Origin: Jiella sonneratiae
Lineage (GTDB): Bacteria; Pseudomonadota; Alphaproteobacteria; Rhizobiales; Rhizobiaceae
Assembly: GCF_017353515.1 (NCBI RefSeq)
Contig: NZ_JAFMPY010000021.1
Coordinates: forward strand, 51,311 to 115,310
DNA length: 64,000 bases
Direction of reading: 5' to 3'
Translations under genes and position numbers: made by a program
Notes under the pieces: model-generated
The model's input: the letters and a program-made list of their open reading frames with translations, nothing else
Told to the model about the DNA's origin: nothing
Database searches by the model: none
In this document: piece after piece, positions 52,390-60,676 of the stretch
Numbering within the stretch: the first letter of the stretch is position 1
Layout of the letters: every line of letters begins with the position of its first letter

Positions 52390-53667
52390 TCACTCGATCG
52401 CGATCGAAACGCGGCTTTCCCGGCCCGTCGGGTCGCGCAACACCGCCTCGGACGAGAGGGGGGAGGGTGTTCGCGCGAAATAGAGAAGTGTCGCCTCGCC
52501 GGCGGAGAGATCGCCCCCGGACAGGATCGACGCCCCGCCGGGGATCGCGAGGCCGGTCAGCCGCGTGTCGACGAAGAGCTTCTGTGCCTGTTCGGACATG
52601 TTGCGCAGCCTGAGGCCGCAGAGGCCCTCGCTCGCCTTGAGCTGGTAGCCGTCGCCCACCCGTTCGGCCGGCTCCACCACCAGATGCTCGCCGGTATAGA
52701 TCTTCTCCTGACATGCCGCTCGGTTCTCCGCATAGAGCCCGTCCACCGCGAGATTGTCGGCTGCGGCGACGAGAGCCCGTTCGGGCTCGTGGCCCGTCTC
52801 GGAAAGCGGAGTGGAACTGTCAGAGAGAAAAAATGCGATGCCGGCGACGGCGAGACCGGCGGCGGCGACACCGCCGAGGCCATAGGCCAAGCGTGCGCCA
52901 CGCTGCGGGCGGATCTGCGGCAGCGCCGGGCTGACGTCGGCCAGACGTGCCGGGGCGTTCGCCGCGGCGGTCGACGCCGCCGCTTGCGGGGACGCCGCGT
53001 CGGGCGCCTCGAGCTCGGTCTCGAGGCCGAACGCCGCCGTCACCTCGGCAAGCGAGGCCGCGACCGTCAGCTTGGCGCCGAATTCGGCGGCGAAGGCTTC
53101 CACCAGCCGGCGCTCCTCGTCGCTCTGCAGCGGCGGGACCACCATGGCGATCTGCGCGCCGCTCGCCTCGGCTTCGGCGAAGATCGGCTTCGACAGTTCG
53201 AGCTTCAGGGGAATGTGGTAGTCGGCGCTCTGTGGATTGAGGTCGGCATCGACCATCCCGGTCGCCCAGAGGAGCAGCGGCTCGCGGGCATCGAGCCGGC
53301 CGGCCGCCTCCATCAGATGGGCGAGAAGCACCGGCAGCTCCCAGGAGCGGCCGCAATCGAGCGCGTCCGACAGGCTGAGTTCCGTCGCCGGGAGATCCGG
53401 CACCACGAGACGCAGCGGACCGTTGACGAAGCGGTGGTAGTCCGCGGACAGGGCGAGCGGGCGGAAGTCGCCGACGACGGCCATGTAGCTCGCGGGCACG
53501 CGCGGCCGCCGCTTGACGGCACGCAGCTCGACCGGTTTCGCCGTGGTCGGGATGATGACACGCATACGCTTCTGCGCGTTGCCGTTCGCCGCCAAACGCG
53601 CCGCATCCATAACGAGATCGGAAGCCGGACTGTGCGTGAACTGACGCACGGTTTCAAGCGCTTGCAT
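52390..53667 (-). CDS. Membrane protein with Lon-protease-like N-terminal domain
   Basis: A 425-residue protein. Residues ~55-215 resemble the Lon proteolytic fold: strand pattern (AVVGDFRPLALS), CGRSWELPVLLAHLMEAAGR with Ser108 at the place of the catalytic Ser, LLLWATGMVDADL, then LELSKPIFAEAEASGAQIAMVVPP with Lys155 or Lys160 as candidate base. One transmembrane helix (262-282) follows a basic segment, so the N-terminus should be cytoplasmic and the C-terminal ~140 residues, with Cys319 and Cys350, periplasmic. The similarity is by eye; it may be an inactive or unrelated domain. It would connect cytoplasm and envelope in this cluster. Confidence 0.65.
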   Translation of the reverse strand: MQALETVRQFTHSPASDLVMDAARLAANGNAQKRMRVIIPTTAKPVELRAVKRRPRVPASYMAVVGDFRPLALSADYHRFVNGPLRLVVPDLPATELSLSDALDCGRSWELPVLLAHLMEAAGRLDAREPLLLWATGMVDADLNPQSADYHIPLKLELSKPIFAEAEASGAQIAMVVPPLQSDEERRLVEAFAAEFGAKLTVAASLAEVTAAFGLETELEAPDAASPQAAASTAAANAPARLADVSPALPQIRPQRGARLAYGLGGVAAAGLAVAGIAFFLSDSSTPLSETGHEPERALVAAADNLAVDGLYAENRAACQEKIYTGEHLVVEPAERVGDGYQLKASEGLCGLRLRNMSEQAQKLFVDTRLTGLAIPGGASILSGGDLSAGEATLLYFARTPSPLSSEAVLRDPTGRESRVSIAIE

Positions 53668-53748
53668 CCGGTTCTTCTCGACACCTTCCTCGCGGCTTCC
53701 GACGGCGAACCTTTGCGGCCCTTGCGAAAGCGCGGTGAATTCAACTCG

Positions 53749-54285
53749 TCAGGACAGGTAGATCTCCGTCCTGGGATCCCTCAAAAGCTCGATCGTCCTC
53801 CGGTCACCGTCCGACGCAGGGTCGAGCCCCATCTGGAGCACACCCCCGATAGGATTACCCAACGGAATATCCAGTGACAATCTCCTTTCTTCGTGGATCA
53901 AGGTAAGGTGACGCGGCAGTTCCCCATCGGAATTCGGGGAGATGACCACGAAGAAGGCGTCGCCCTCGTCCAGAAGCTCGAGCCGGAAGCCGCCGATCGT
54001 CCGCGCGACGTCGGCTTCCGTGCTGGCGGCGCGGGCGACCGTCGAGAAGGCGAGGCTGCGGCTCTGGAGATATTGGCGCCGCAGGCGCAACAGGCCGATC
54101 GGCACCGGCGCGCCAACATCGGCGCCGCCCCCCGCCAGAAACGCCGCGACGTCGATGCGGCCCGCAGCGCCGGCCCGTTCCTCGCCGTGACCGGCGAGTT
54201 CGCGCGTCGCGCGCCGGTCGACGAAGCGGCGTTCGGCTTCGGCGAGAAGCTCCGGCGAAGTGATCTGATCGATACGGATTGTCAC
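53749..54285 (-). CDS. Hypothetical cytoplasmic protein of the protease cluster
   Basis: A 178-residue protein with GTG start (AAAGGGATAA upstream). No signal or membrane segment. The sequence begins TIRIDQITSPELLAEAERRF and has a beta-rich C-terminal half (FRLELLDEGDAFFVVISPN, LTLIHEERRLSLDIPLG). I do not recognise it. Located between the Lon-like gene and the 493-residue hypothetical gene, 80-100 bases from each, in the same direction. Confidence 0.65.
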   Translation of the reverse strand: MTIRIDQITSPELLAEAERRFVDRRATRELAGHGEERAGAAGRIDVAAFLAGGGADVGAPVPIGLLRLRRQYLQSRSLAFSTVARAASTEADVARTIGGFRLELLDEGDAFFVVISPNSDGELPRHLTLIHEERRLSLDIPLGNPIGGVLQMGLDPASDGDRRTIELLRDPRTEIYLS

Positions 54286-54383
54286 GGCTTTATCCCTTTC
54301 GGACCGGCCTTCTTCGGGGCCTTCGGTCGCATCGTCCCGTTTCTGGTCGCGGCACCGGCCGCTGCCGGCGGCGCCGCACGATT

Positions 54384-55865
54384 TCAGGTGGCGTAGAGCT
54401 TCGTCAGCTGCGCCGCGAATTTGGCCCGGTCTGCCTCGAAGCCGGAGTCGAGATCGTCGCTCCGGACCCGCCGCCCGCGCACGGCGGCGCGGAAGTCGGC
54501 GAGCGATCGGGCGAGCGCCATCAGCGCCCGTTCGACCCTTTCGAAGGCGTCCGCGAGTTCCTCGCGGGGCCTTGCCAGCGATTGACTGCGCCGCGTCTTC
54601 AGGAGCTGGACACCCTCGGCGCGGATGGCATCGGCCCGGGCATTGCCCGTCGCTTCCTCGGTGCGGATGGCGAAGGCGATCTTCAGCCATTCGGTCATCG
54701 CGGTTTCGAGGTCGCCGATCTCGCCCATGAGCACGCCGTAGCGCCGGGCTTCGACGCAGGTGACGCGCTCCTCGAGCGAAAGGGTGGCCTTGCCTGTCCT
54801 CAGGGAATTGGAAAGCGCAGACTGGATCGGGTGGAAGGCGAGGAGCCGCAGCGTCGCCAGCGGCAGGCTGCAGCCGAACCTGCCGGCCGAGACGATCGGC
54901 GCGGCGAGCATCTCCTCGCGCTTCTTGATCAGCTTCACCTCGCTGTCGGCCACCGCCTTGAGTGCCGCGCTCGCCGCCTCCTCGCCGCTGCCGGTCGCTG
55001 CCGCGGCCGCCTGTTCGGCGTCGTCGGCGACGTCGCCGATCGCCGCCCCGTCCTCGTCCTCGAATTCGAACGGATCGACGAAGTCGACCGAGAGTTCGGC
55101 GGCGATGCCGGGCGCGTCGATCTCGCCGGCCCGCCGCATCGCGGCGCGCGAGCGGGCCTCGGCAAGGGCGTCGACATAGTCCTTCAGAGCGAAGAAGCTC
55201 GCCTGGTAGGTCTTGAAGTGGCTGTTGGTCTCGGCCGACCAGAACTCGAACACGGTGTCGTCGGTGATGGTGTCGCCGATGCCCGCTAGATAGGCCCTGA
55301 GGATCGAAAAGGCCGAGGTGGCGTGGCCGTCGTCGAAATGCTCGGTCCGGTAGCGGTAGAGGATCTTGGCGATGGACTTGACCGCCGTGTCGATGGCGCC
55401 CTTGTCCGACAGGCCGCCGCGCAGGCAGGCGTCGAGGAGGCCGGCCACCTCGCCGGAATGGGCGAAGCCGTCGCAGGAGATCAGGAATTCGAGGTATTTC
55501 TGCAGGAGCTTCAGCCGGAACCGGTCGAGCAGCAGGCCGCCGCCGGGAAGCTTGAGATGGAAGGACCCGCCCTCGTTGGCCGAGACCGCCGGATGCCGGC
55601 AGGCGCCGAGATGCGCGAACGCCGTGTTGGCGGGGAGCCAGAGGAAGTCGAGCGCGCTCTTCAGTCCGGCACCGGTCTCGCCCAAGAGCGCCAGCGTCCC
55701 GGCCAGCGCCCACACCGGCTTGTCGCGATTGGCGCCCCAGCCGCTGGCGATCGTCTGGGCGAGAGCAAGCCGGAAACGGTCGGAGGCGTTGCTGCCGTCG
55801 ACCAGGGCGTCGAATTCCGTGCGGGCGGTCTCGGACCAGGTGAAGAGCGTCTCGGGCTGCGCCAT
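54384..55865 (-). CDS. Hypothetical cytoplasmic helical protein of the protease cluster
   Basis: A 493-residue, mainly helical protein without signal or membrane segment, e.g. LLLDRFRLKLLQKYLEFLISCDGF, SHFKTYQASFFALKDYVDALAEA, and a C-terminal coiled region (REELADAFERVERALMALARSLADF). No family recognised. A central acidic/Ala-rich segment looks disordered. Being cytoplasmic, it may sense or be a target; no evidence decides. Follows the caspase-like gene after an 83-base gap that contains a perfect stem-loop. Confidence 0.7.
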   Translation of the reverse strand: MAQPETLFTWSETARTEFDALVDGSNASDRFRLALAQTIASGWGANRDKPVWALAGTLALLGETGAGLKSALDFLWLPANTAFAHLGACRHPAVSANEGGSFHLKLPGGGLLLDRFRLKLLQKYLEFLISCDGFAHSGEVAGLLDACLRGGLSDKGAIDTAVKSIAKILYRYRTEHFDDGHATSAFSILRAYLAGIGDTITDDTVFEFWSAETNSHFKTYQASFFALKDYVDALAEARSRAAMRRAGEIDAPGIAAELSVDFVDPFEFEDEDGAAIGDVADDAEQAAAAATGSGEEAASAALKAVADSEVKLIKKREEMLAAPIVSAGRFGCSLPLATLRLLAFHPIQSALSNSLRTGKATLSLEERVTCVEARRYGVLMGEIGDLETAMTEWLKIAFAIRTEEATGNARADAIRAEGVQLLKTRRSQSLARPREELADAFERVERALMALARSLADFRAAVRGRRVRSDDLDSGFEADRAKFAAQLTKLYAT

Positions 55866-55886
55866 GCGCCGAACCTTTCAATGGCT

Positions 55887-55918
55887 GCAGCGACCGGATG
55901 CCGCCCTCCGGTCGCTGC
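55887..55918 (-). other. Perfect 12-bp intercistronic stem-loop
   Basis: GCAGCGACCGGA and TCCGGTCGCTGC with an eight-base loop, between the caspase-like gene stop and the next start. No U-tract follows, so it is more likely an mRNA processing or attenuation element than a full terminator. Confidence 0.65.
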
Positions 55919-55948
55919 CGATTACCCCGTCTGCGACTTTTTCCGGCG

Positions 55949-58900
55949 TCAGCCCTTCTCGTCGAAATCGCGGACCAGCTGGCGGGCGTGGCCGGCATAG
56001 CGCCCGGTCGGCCGCTTTCTCAGATATTCGACCAGCGCGTCGCGGGTGCGTTCGACGAGGACCTTCTGCCAGTCGGCCTCGTCCGCGAGCATCTCGATGC
56101 GGTCGCGCGCTTCGCCGAGATGCTTGCCCGTCGGATACTGCAGCACGTAGCGGCGATAGGCCTCGACCGTGTGGATGTTGGAGACCTCTTCCCAGGTGGC
56201 TTCCTGGGCGAGCAGGCTGGTGAGCCGCTCCTTGATTTCAGGCACGTAGACGCTCTTCGGATATTGCGCGAGGAAGTTGTCGTAGTCCGTCGAGTCGGTC
56301 GACGACATGGTGGTCTTGTAGGCCTTGAGATCCTCGCTCTCGACGGCGGCCACGCGCTGCTGCGGCGCGGCCTCGGCGGCAGTCGGCGCCGCGGCGTCCT
56401 TTGTCGCGAAATCCGGCCGGCTCTCGATCTCGGCGACCAGCTTGATCGCCTCGCTCATTTTCTGGCAGGCGCCGCAGACCGGCGGCAGGTCGTTGCAGCT
56501 GGCGAGGTAGCGCAGCAGGCCGTCATAGGAGCGGTCGGCCGGAAACTGCGTCTCGACCGTGTCGTGGGCACGCTGGCAGATGCCGGCGACCTTCTTCTCG
56601 CCCTCGCGCTTCTTCGTGCACTCCTCGCAGTTCTGGACGTAGTACCAGTAGGCGTCGAGCGTTCCGTCCTTTTCCGCCGCCGCCCATAGGGCCTCGTCCT
56701 TGAGGGCGGCCGGATCGGGACCGTTGAGCTTGGCGAGGCGGTCTTCCAGCGGCTTCTTGTCGCCGCAGCATTCGCAGCTCTGGAGATAGGCGCCGATCTC
56801 CAGCGCGCTGCCGCTCTTCAAGAGTTCGGCGGAATGACGCTCCTCGGCGCGGCAGATCGCCTCGCGCCGCCGCTCGGTCTGCACGAGGTCGCGCAGCTCG
56901 TCCTTCAGCGGGCAGTAGACGCAGCCCCGCAGATAGGGTTGCACGCCCCCGAGATCCTTCGATTCCAGGATTTCCCGGGCGGTGAGGAGCTCGTAGTGCT
57001 CGCGCTCGGTCGCCTCCTCGCGGCCGACGCCGTCGTCGGGCAGCGTGAACAGCACCTCGGTCGGCGCCGCGCCGTCGATTTCCGGCGTCTGGCGGAACTC
57101 CGGGCGCAGCTGCTTGATCCGCCGCGACATGCGGTTCTGGAGAAAGTCGTCGAGCTCGGCGACCGTGACCTTGCCGTCGCCGTTGCCGCCGAAGCGCTTC
57201 TCGTCGGCCTCGCCGTAGAGCGCGGAGACCAGGGCGTCGGTGAAGACGCCGTGGCGATATTCGGAATCCCACACCGCGACCTGGTCGGAATGGGCGGCGG
57301 CGATCAGCGTCACGCCCTTGTCGGCCTTGATCACCGGCGGCTCGCCGGAATTCGGCGCGCTGACGCCGGTCACGAAGTCGCCGGCGTCGGAGCGGCCCGA
57401 AAAACAGCTCTCCAGCATCATGACGACCCGGCCCTTCGGAAAGGTCTTCTCGCGAAGCTGCGCGAGCCGCTTGATCATCGTGTTGAGGTCGTAGCCGGTC
57501 AGGTCGAGCCGGTCGGGCCGGCTGTCGATGCCGAGGAGATAGGGCGTCCTGTCGTTGCCGCCGCCCATGAAGGAGCGCGAGCCGTGGCCGACGAAATAGA
57601 CGTAGACCTCGGCGTTGGGCGAGGAGATCTGGTTGGCGATGGTGCCCGGCTTGTCGGCATCGCCGAAGAGATACTCGAACTCCGCCTTGGTCAGGTCCTC
57701 GTAGCGGGTGATGTTCGCCGGGGCGAGACCGAACTGCTCGACGAACAGCTTCTCGACGGCGCTGGCGTCGTTCGGAGCAAAGCGCACGTCCTCGGCATAG
57801 CGGTAGGCGTGATTGGCGATGATGAAGAGGTGGCGGGGCGGCTGGCCCTGGTCGTCCTCGGCCGCCGCGCTGTCGTCGCCGCCGGTCGCGGGGGTCGCCG
57901 AGGCCGCCGCGTCGACGGGCTGCGGCGCCGGCTTCTCGTCCGCCGGGACCGCCGAGGCGGCGTCCTCCGGCTGCTGCGGGGCGACCTTCGTCTCGGTGCC
58001 GGAAGCTGCCGGCGAGGGAGCGGCACCGGCCGGGGTGCCGGAAGCGTTCGGGGCGGCCGACGCGTTCGGGGCGGCGGAGGCGGTCTTGACGGCCGGCACC
58101 TTGGCGGCCTCGACCACCGCCTGCGGCCGGCATCCGTCGAGCATCCCCTCGTCGGCGACGGCGAGCGCCTGGCGCCGCGTCAGCACCGTCTTTCCGGTGC
58201 GGATGGTGAGGGTCAGGTCGACGATCCGGCCGTTCTTCTCCGGCAGGCGGTAGTCGACGTCCATGACGACGCCTTCCGCCTTGTCGTCGGCCTGGCCGGT
58301 GATCAGCGGCGGCAGCGGCTTGCCGTCAAGCCAGGCGGCGAGATCGCCCTGCTGCATCTGGAAATAGGCGGTGGTGAAGGTGTCGGCCGCCCGTTCGGAG
58401 AGATTGCAGCTGCCGTCGACATGCATGTCGGGCTCGAAGCTGAGGCTCGTGGCGGAAGCGAGCTTCGGCGCCACCGTGCCGAGCACCGACTGGTATGCGC
58501 CGGAGAGCTCGACGAGGTCGACGCTCGATCCGCGGAAGTCGCCGATCGCGGTGAAGGACGGCAGGTGCAGGTTGATGGCGACGGTGCGGTTGCAGCTGTA
58601 GGAGCCGGAGCCCGACCGCGCGAAGATCGCGACGTTGAGCCGGGCGACGTCGACGGTCGGGCGCGAGGCCTGGACGGCGACGGCGAAGGTCGAGGCGTAG
58701 AGCCGGTTGACCATCTGCTCGAGCTGGCGGCTGCTTTCGTCGCTGGCGCCGAGAATCGGCAGGAGGGCGCGGGCGTTCTCGGCCGTGTTGACGTTGATCG
58801 CGAGGCCCGAGCCGCGGATCGCCTCCTGCAGCGCGCCGTTGATCCGCGACCTGAGGCTCTCCGAAACGTGCGGATCGCCGGCCGGCAGGCCGAGATAGGT

Positions 58901-59116
58901 CAGGTCGTAGGGGCGCGGCGCGTCGGGGGCGATGCAGTTCGAGGTGAGGATGCCGGCGATCGCCGCGGTGACCTGGGTGCGCACGTTGTCGACGAGGGGA
59001 GCGCCGGGGCGCAGCACCTCGTCCGCCCTCGCGGCCGGCGCCGCCGCGGCAACAAAAACCAGCGCGAATACGACGGCTTGACGTAGGAGACCGCCCAGGT
59101 TCGAAGCGCCGTTCAT
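55949..59116 (-). CDS. Secreted caspase-family protein with Cys-pair repeats
   Basis: A 1055-residue protein with a signal peptide (cut after AARA). Residues ~35-330 form an N-terminal region, perhaps CsgG/LpoB-like; ~340-425 an Ala/Pro linker; 428-690 a caspase (C14-like) domain with His511 (FVGHGSRS) and Cys571 (MLESCFSG). A degenerate EF-hand-like loop (GGNGDGKVTVAEL) sits at 643-655. Residues 725-890 contain four repeats of a YL-x-x-C-x-x-C type with Cys pairs at 732/735, 781/784, 830/833 and 881/884; 930-1055 has three related helical repeats without Cys. Its export is unusual for a bacterial caspase. GAGGA is upstream of the ATG. Confidence 0.9.
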   Translation of the reverse strand: MNGASNLGGLLRQAVVFALVFVAAAAPAARADEVLRPGAPLVDNVRTQVTAAIAGILTSNCIAPDAPRPYDLTYLGLPAGDPHVSESLRSRINGALQEAIRGSGLAINVNTAENARALLPILGASDESSRQLEQMVNRLYASTFAVAVQASRPTVDVARLNVAIFARSGSGSYSCNRTVAINLHLPSFTAIGDFRGSSVDLVELSGAYQSVLGTVAPKLASATSLSFEPDMHVDGSCNLSERAADTFTTAYFQMQQGDLAAWLDGKPLPPLITGQADDKAEGVVMDVDYRLPEKNGRIVDLTLTIRTGKTVLTRRQALAVADEGMLDGCRPQAVVEAAKVPAVKTASAAPNASAAPNASGTPAGAAPSPAASGTETKVAPQQPEDAASAVPADEKPAPQPVDAAASATPATGGDDSAAAEDDQGQPPRHLFIIANHAYRYAEDVRFAPNDASAVEKLFVEQFGLAPANITRYEDLTKAEFEYLFGDADKPGTIANQISSPNAEVYVYFVGHGSRSFMGGGNDRTPYLLGIDSRPDRLDLTGYDLNTMIKRLAQLREKTFPKGRVVMMLESCFSGRSDAGDFVTGVSAPNSGEPPVIKADKGVTLIAAAHSDQVAVWDSEYRHGVFTDALVSALYGEADEKRFGGNGDGKVTVAELDDFLQNRMSRRIKQLRPEFRQTPEIDGAAPTEVLFTLPDDGVGREEATEREHYELLTAREILESKDLGGVQPYLRGCVYCPLKDELRDLVQTERRREAICRAEERHSAELLKSGSALEIGAYLQSCECCGDKKPLEDRLAKLNGPDPAALKDEALWAAAEKDGTLDAYWYYVQNCEECTKKREGEKKVAGICQRAHDTVETQFPADRSYDGLLRYLASCNDLPPVCGACQKMSEAIKLVAEIESRPDFATKDAAAPTAAEAAPQQRVAAVESEDLKAYKTTMSSTDSTDYDNFLAQYPKSVYVPEIKERLTSLLAQEATWEEVSNIHTVEAYRRYVLQYPTGKHLGEARDRIEMLADEADWQKVLVERTRDALVEYLRKRPTGRYAGHARQLVRDFDEKG

Positions 59117-59198
59117 CGTCGTTGCGTCCTCAATATTCCTCGAGAGTTCTAGCACGAAGTCGTGCGCTTGAAACCCATCAGGAAAGTGGATCGATCAG

Positions 59199-59215
59199 GC
59201 AGTGGAGGCTTTCGA
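59199..59215 (-). promoter_or_regulatory. Shared cluster motif upstream of the caspase-like gene
   Basis: On the transcribed strand TCGAAAGCCTCCACTGC; the TCCACTGC half matches the motif at 50486-50502 and 63131-63147 exactly, the left half is weaker. About 85 bases before the ATG. Confidence 0.35.
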
Positions 59216-59345
59216 AGGAAAAGCATTCGCGGCAGAGATTCCGCAGCGTTATCCGTGAATTGACGGGGATTCTCGAAGGTCGGCACGCTGTTCGGTTGCA
59301 TCGTCCGGCGGCTCGCTTCTGCGAAGCCCTGCCGGCAGGCTCGAA

Positions 59346-59372
59346 GGGCGGGCGGCTTTCGCCGGCCCGCCC
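59346..59372 (-). terminator. Stem-loop after the Gly/Tyr-rich OmpA gene
   Basis: On the minus strand GGGCGGG...CGGC-GAAA-GCCG-CCCGCCC, a GNRA-loop hairpin starting nine bases beyond the stop. One bulged base. No strong U-tract, but stable; probably ends or separates the transcript before the caspase-like gene. Confidence 0.6.
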
Positions 59373-59380
59373 CGTCCGTT

Positions 59381-60466
59381 TCAGTGACCGATCTTGCAGA
59401 CCTCGATCACCCGGCCGCCGCCGAAGTCGTCGATGTCCTGGAAGCCGGCGGCCACGAGACGCCCTTCGACCGAGTAGTCGGCATGCGGGTAGGCCGGAAC
59501 GCGGCAGGTCGGCTCGGCCGTGCGGTAGCTCGCGGTCTCGGCGGCAACCGGCTCGCCGGCATCGGCGACCGGGCGGTCGCCCGTCTTGTCGAGATCGAGG
59601 CCGAGCAGCGCCACCACCACCTGGCGGTTTTCAGGCGCCAGCGGATCGTCGATGCCGGGCGCCGGCGTCTCGCCGAAGGGTGCTTCGACGAAGCGGTCGG
59701 CCGGAATGTCGAACTTCTCCGACAGGTAGGCCTTCACGGCGGCGACCCGCTTCATCGAGATCGCCTCGTTCTGCTCCTGCGTGCCGGTCGCGTCGGTATA
59801 GGCGGTGAGGAGAACGCGGACGTCGGTCTCGGTATAGGCGAGGAGGATGTTGCCGATGCGGTCGAGGTCGGCCGCAGCCGTCTCGGAAAGGCCGGACATG
59901 CCGGCAGCGAAGAGGATCGGCCGGCCGACGTCGCTGCGCGGCTCCGGCTTGTCCGTCGCGGCGTGCATGTCGTGGGCTTCGCCCTGCATGTCGTGGGTCT
60001 CGACCCGGACGTCCTGCGTCTCGACCGTCGGCTCGGCATAGTCGGTCGCCGGCTCGAACGGCGCATAGGTCCGGTAGCGGTAGACCACCACGCCGCGATG
60101 GCGGCGGGGAGCGTGGAAGTCGTCGAGGTCGCCGTAGTAGCGGTCGCCGTAGCCGTGGTCGGCATAGCCGTAGCCGCGGCCGTCGTGCCCGTAGCCGGCA
60201 TGGCCGTAGCCGTAGCCGTCATGGCCGTAATCGCGCGAAACGTAGCCGCCGCCGTAGCCGCCGCCGTAACGCGGGGAATAGCCGCCATAGCCGCCGCCAT
60301 ATCCGCCGCCATAGCTGGAAGAAGAGTTGATGACGTGGTTGATCTCGGCGGCGCTGGCGCGCGGGCCGAAATAGTCGCCGGCGCTGGCGGCCTGCGGCAG
60401 GAAGGCCGCACCGGCGGCGAGGAAGCTGGTGGTCAGAAGGGCGGTGGTCGAAAGTCTCGAGCGCAT
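59381..60466 (-). CDS. OmpA-domain protein with Gly/Tyr-rich segment
   Basis: A 361-residue secreted protein. Signal peptide (MRSRLSTTALLTTSFLAAGAAFLPQAASA), then INHVINSSSSYGGGYGG opening a Gly/Tyr/His-rich low-complexity segment (residues ~50-110, repeats of GGGYGG and GYGHDG), and a C-terminal OmpA-like domain (LFAAGMSGLSETAAADLDRIG, LTAYTDATGTQEQN, ENRQVVVAL). The peptidoglycan-binding Asp is retained in YTDATG, and the ENRQ replaces the usual NRRV. The Gly/Tyr repeats could drive self-assembly or bind surfaces. A cluster motif lies 45 bases upstream. Confidence 0.85.
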   Translation of the reverse strand: MRSRLSTTALLTTSFLAAGAAFLPQAASAGDYFGPRASAAEINHVINSSSSYGGGYGGGYGGYSPRYGGGYGGGYVSRDYGHDGYGYGHAGYGHDGRGYGYADHGYGDRYYGDLDDFHAPRRHRGVVVYRYRTYAPFEPATDYAEPTVETQDVRVETHDMQGEAHDMHAATDKPEPRSDVGRPILFAAGMSGLSETAAADLDRIGNILLAYTETDVRVLLTAYTDATGTQEQNEAISMKRVAAVKAYLSEKFDIPADRFVEAPFGETPAPGIDDPLAPENRQVVVALLGLDLDKTGDRPVADAGEPVAAETASYRTAEPTCRVPAYPHADYSVEGRLVAAGFQDIDDFGGGRVIEVCKIGH

Positions 60467-60510
60467 CGTTTGTCTCCTCAGGGTCGAAAGCTCGCTGCGT
60501 TTCGAAAAGC

Positions 60511-60527
60511 CGAGTGGAAGACCCAGA
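60511..60527 (-). promoter_or_regulatory. Shared cluster motif upstream of the Gly/Tyr-rich OmpA gene
   Basis: On the transcribed strand TCTGGGTCTTCCACTCG, matching TCTGG-N3-TTCCACT in all fixed positions and differing only in the last two bases. About 47 bases before the ATG. Confidence 0.45.
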
Positions 60528-60605
60528 GAAAATCGCGCCGGGGAACCATGCGCGAATGCCGGCGCCGCCCCTACGGGGAGACGCCGGCAATGCCGGATCC
60601 GGGCC

Positions 60606-60670
60606 GGGGGGGCCGCGGGGGGGCGCCCCCCCCCCCCCCCCCCGGGGGGGGGGGCCCCCCCCCCCCCCCG
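60606..60670. repeat. Long C/G homopolymer tract, possibly artefactual
   Basis: Runs of 7 G, 18 C, 11 G and 15 C follow one another in the gap between the di-heme oxidoreductase stop and the OmpA gene. Such runs could be a sequencing or assembly artefact at a strong GC hairpin (for example a terminator just beyond the stop at 60677), or a phase-variable tract. I cannot decide from one sequence. Confidence 0.7.
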
Positions 60671-60676
60671 CCTGTC

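Noticed and set aside
60110..60320. Repetitive sequence that looks at first like a CRISPR or tandem DNA repeat
   Set aside because: Period and content follow codons for Gly-Tyr-Gly-rich protein sequence in the OmpA-domain gene; there are no constant repeats with unique spacers. No CRISPR array is seen anywhere in the window.
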